Of a DNA stretch of 47,369 nucleotides, positions 46,799 through 47,369 are shown piece by piece (the stretch's first letter is position 1; each line of letters opens with the position of its first letter). The translations under genes were made by a program, and so were the position numbers. Under the pieces are notes generated by a model that worked only from the letters and a program-made list of their open reading frames with translations, had not been told where the DNA came from and did no database searches. Location of the stretch: contig JASHNS010000055.1 in the NCBI GenBank assembly GCA_030041515.1, positions 1 to 47,369 on the forward strand, read 5' to 3'. The stretch comes from Acidobacteriaceae bacterium (GTDB lineage: Bacteria > Acidobacteriota > Terriglobia > Terriglobales > Acidobacteriaceae).

Positions 46799-47369
46799 CC
46801 CGCGGTATTCATAAATCCTGTACCCCGGCGAAGGCCGTGCAATGGGCCACCACCGCACCAATCCCTCTGGCTGCCGCTCCACCACCAGCGAATAATGCGC
46901 GCCCAGCCACGCGCTGAATGCAGGCCAGGCCTCCGGCGAAAAATATCCCAGCGGCCGTCCCAGGCAATTCTGATTGCTCACCACGATCACCTTCGGCGGC
47001 TCGCGCTCCAGGTCGTCGAGAAACCGCCGCCGCATCTCCAGCGTGAACACGCTCTGCGGCTGATTGAAAAAATAGCAGTCGTACAGAAATCCCGTGCTCT
47101 GCACCAGGTCGAGCCGATACAGCGTCCCCAGGCAGCCCGCAAACATGTCGAGACACTGAACCTGCCCCGACAGCGATGGCCCTCCCATCCACGTCAGATC
47201 CGCCGAAAGCGACTGCGTGAACGCGTCGTGCTGCCAGTCGTAGCGGGAAGCGCGCGCCACCCACGACGGCGACAGTGCAAACACGGCAAAAACGAGCAGC
47301 GCCGCCGCCGGAATCCGCGCCCATCCCCGCCGCCGCAGTGCCTCCGCCGCATCCATGCCGATCAGCAGC
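46775..47369 (-). CDS. C-terminal part of a probable membrane glycosyltransferase (5' end beyond window)
   Basis: 198 codons are inside the window; the frame is open to the right edge (LLIGMDAAEALRRR), so an upstream part is missing. One hydrophobic segment (IPAAALLVFAVFALSPSW) is followed by an exported C-terminal domain with a TGFLYDCYFFNQPQSVFTLEMRRRFLDDLEREPPKVIVVSNQ stretch, a SPEAWPAFSAWL segment and RIYEYR near the end. The shape, with the last TM helix and then a periplasmic domain that ends in a YRIY motif, resembles PMT/ArnT-like (GT39-type) integral-membrane glycosyltransferases. The catalytic part would lie outside the window, so this is inference. The last residues come from the heptamer array. 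Confidence 0.55.
   Translation of the reverse strand, partial: LLIGMDAAEALRRRGWARIPAAALLVFAVFALSPSWVARASRYDWQHDAFTQSLSADLTWMGGPSLSGQVQCLDMFAGCLGTLYRLDLVQSTGFLYDCYFFNQPQSVFTLEMRRRFLDDLEREPPKVIVVSNQNCLGRPLGYFSPEAWPAFSAWLGAHYSLVVERQPEGLVRWWPIARPSPGYRIYEYRGSSVVSDQ

Noticed and set aside
7381-47300. CRISPR array or retron-like system
   Set aside because: No regularly spaced 25-37 base repeats, cas genes or reverse transcriptase were found; the repeats present are short hairpins or heptamers.

Overview
The window looks like a piece of an Acidobacteriota chromosome, probably class Terriglobia. This is inferred from gene content and not from any marker-gene comparison. The pointers are a large Oar-type TonB receptor with an N-terminal carboxypeptidase-regulatory-like domain, a membrane-anchored winged-helix-like protein of a type common in that phylum, a TPR plus CRTAC1/ASPIC pair, high GC, and dispersed intergenic hairpins beginning GGGTGCCCC. 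No rRNA, CRISPR array, integrase or intact insertion sequence was seen. Two tRNA genes are present.

Layout. 1-6.6 kb is mostly housekeeping on the minus strand: the 5' part of an FtsB/DivIC-like division gene cut by the left edge, a phosphohexomutase, CutA (plus strand), a glycine-zipper protein, a GntR regulator and SecA. 6.8-7.6 kb holds a DoxX-like protein and tRNA-Gly(GCC) and tRNA-Cys(GCA). 7.8-20.4 kb is the main accessory locus, a putative glycan-utilisation module. On the minus strand a TonB receptor is followed by a strong intrinsic terminator, two six-hairpin glycosidases of the glycogen-debranching type and a clan-D (GH36-like) glycosidase. Divergent from it is a one-TM protein with a cytoplasmic winged-helix-like domain and an unknown exported domain, so it could sense and control the module. 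20.4-26.7 kb carries a TPR protein, a CRTAC1-family beta-propeller, dUTPase, an exported cupin and UvrC, all minus. 26.9-31.8 kb has an OmpA-like lipoprotein, a molybdopterin oxidoreductase with its membrane cytochrome b partner, a DUF5666-like exported protein, PyrE and a phosphoesterase lipoprotein. 31.8-36.3 kb is a GldA/GldF/GldG-like ABC operon plus a DUF4340-like protein. 36.6-38.7 kb has an aldehyde dehydrogenase and a one-TM protein. 38.9-45.7 kb is plus strand: mreB-mreC-mreD, a 694-aa exported TPR protein, a duplicated terminator, a dGTPase-like HD protein and a small membrane protein. The right end carries repeat-rich intergenic DNA, a DUF71 PP-loop ATPase and the 3' end of a probable membrane glycosyltransferase.

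How it fits together. The glycan module reads as import (TonB receptor), periplasmic or surface hydrolysis (three exported glycosidases) and sensing (membrane regulator), with promoter-like elements for receptor and regulator lying back to back. The mre genes serve cell shape, and the FtsB-like protein serves division. The most unusual features are the membrane-tethered regulator with a novel exported domain, a family of intergenic hairpins with at least five copies here, a row of TTCA-tetraloop hairpins, a tandem heptamer array that overlaps the end of a gene, a palindrome inside uvrC, and two genes whose -10 box lies 6-7 bases from the ATG, which suggests leaderless mRNAs.
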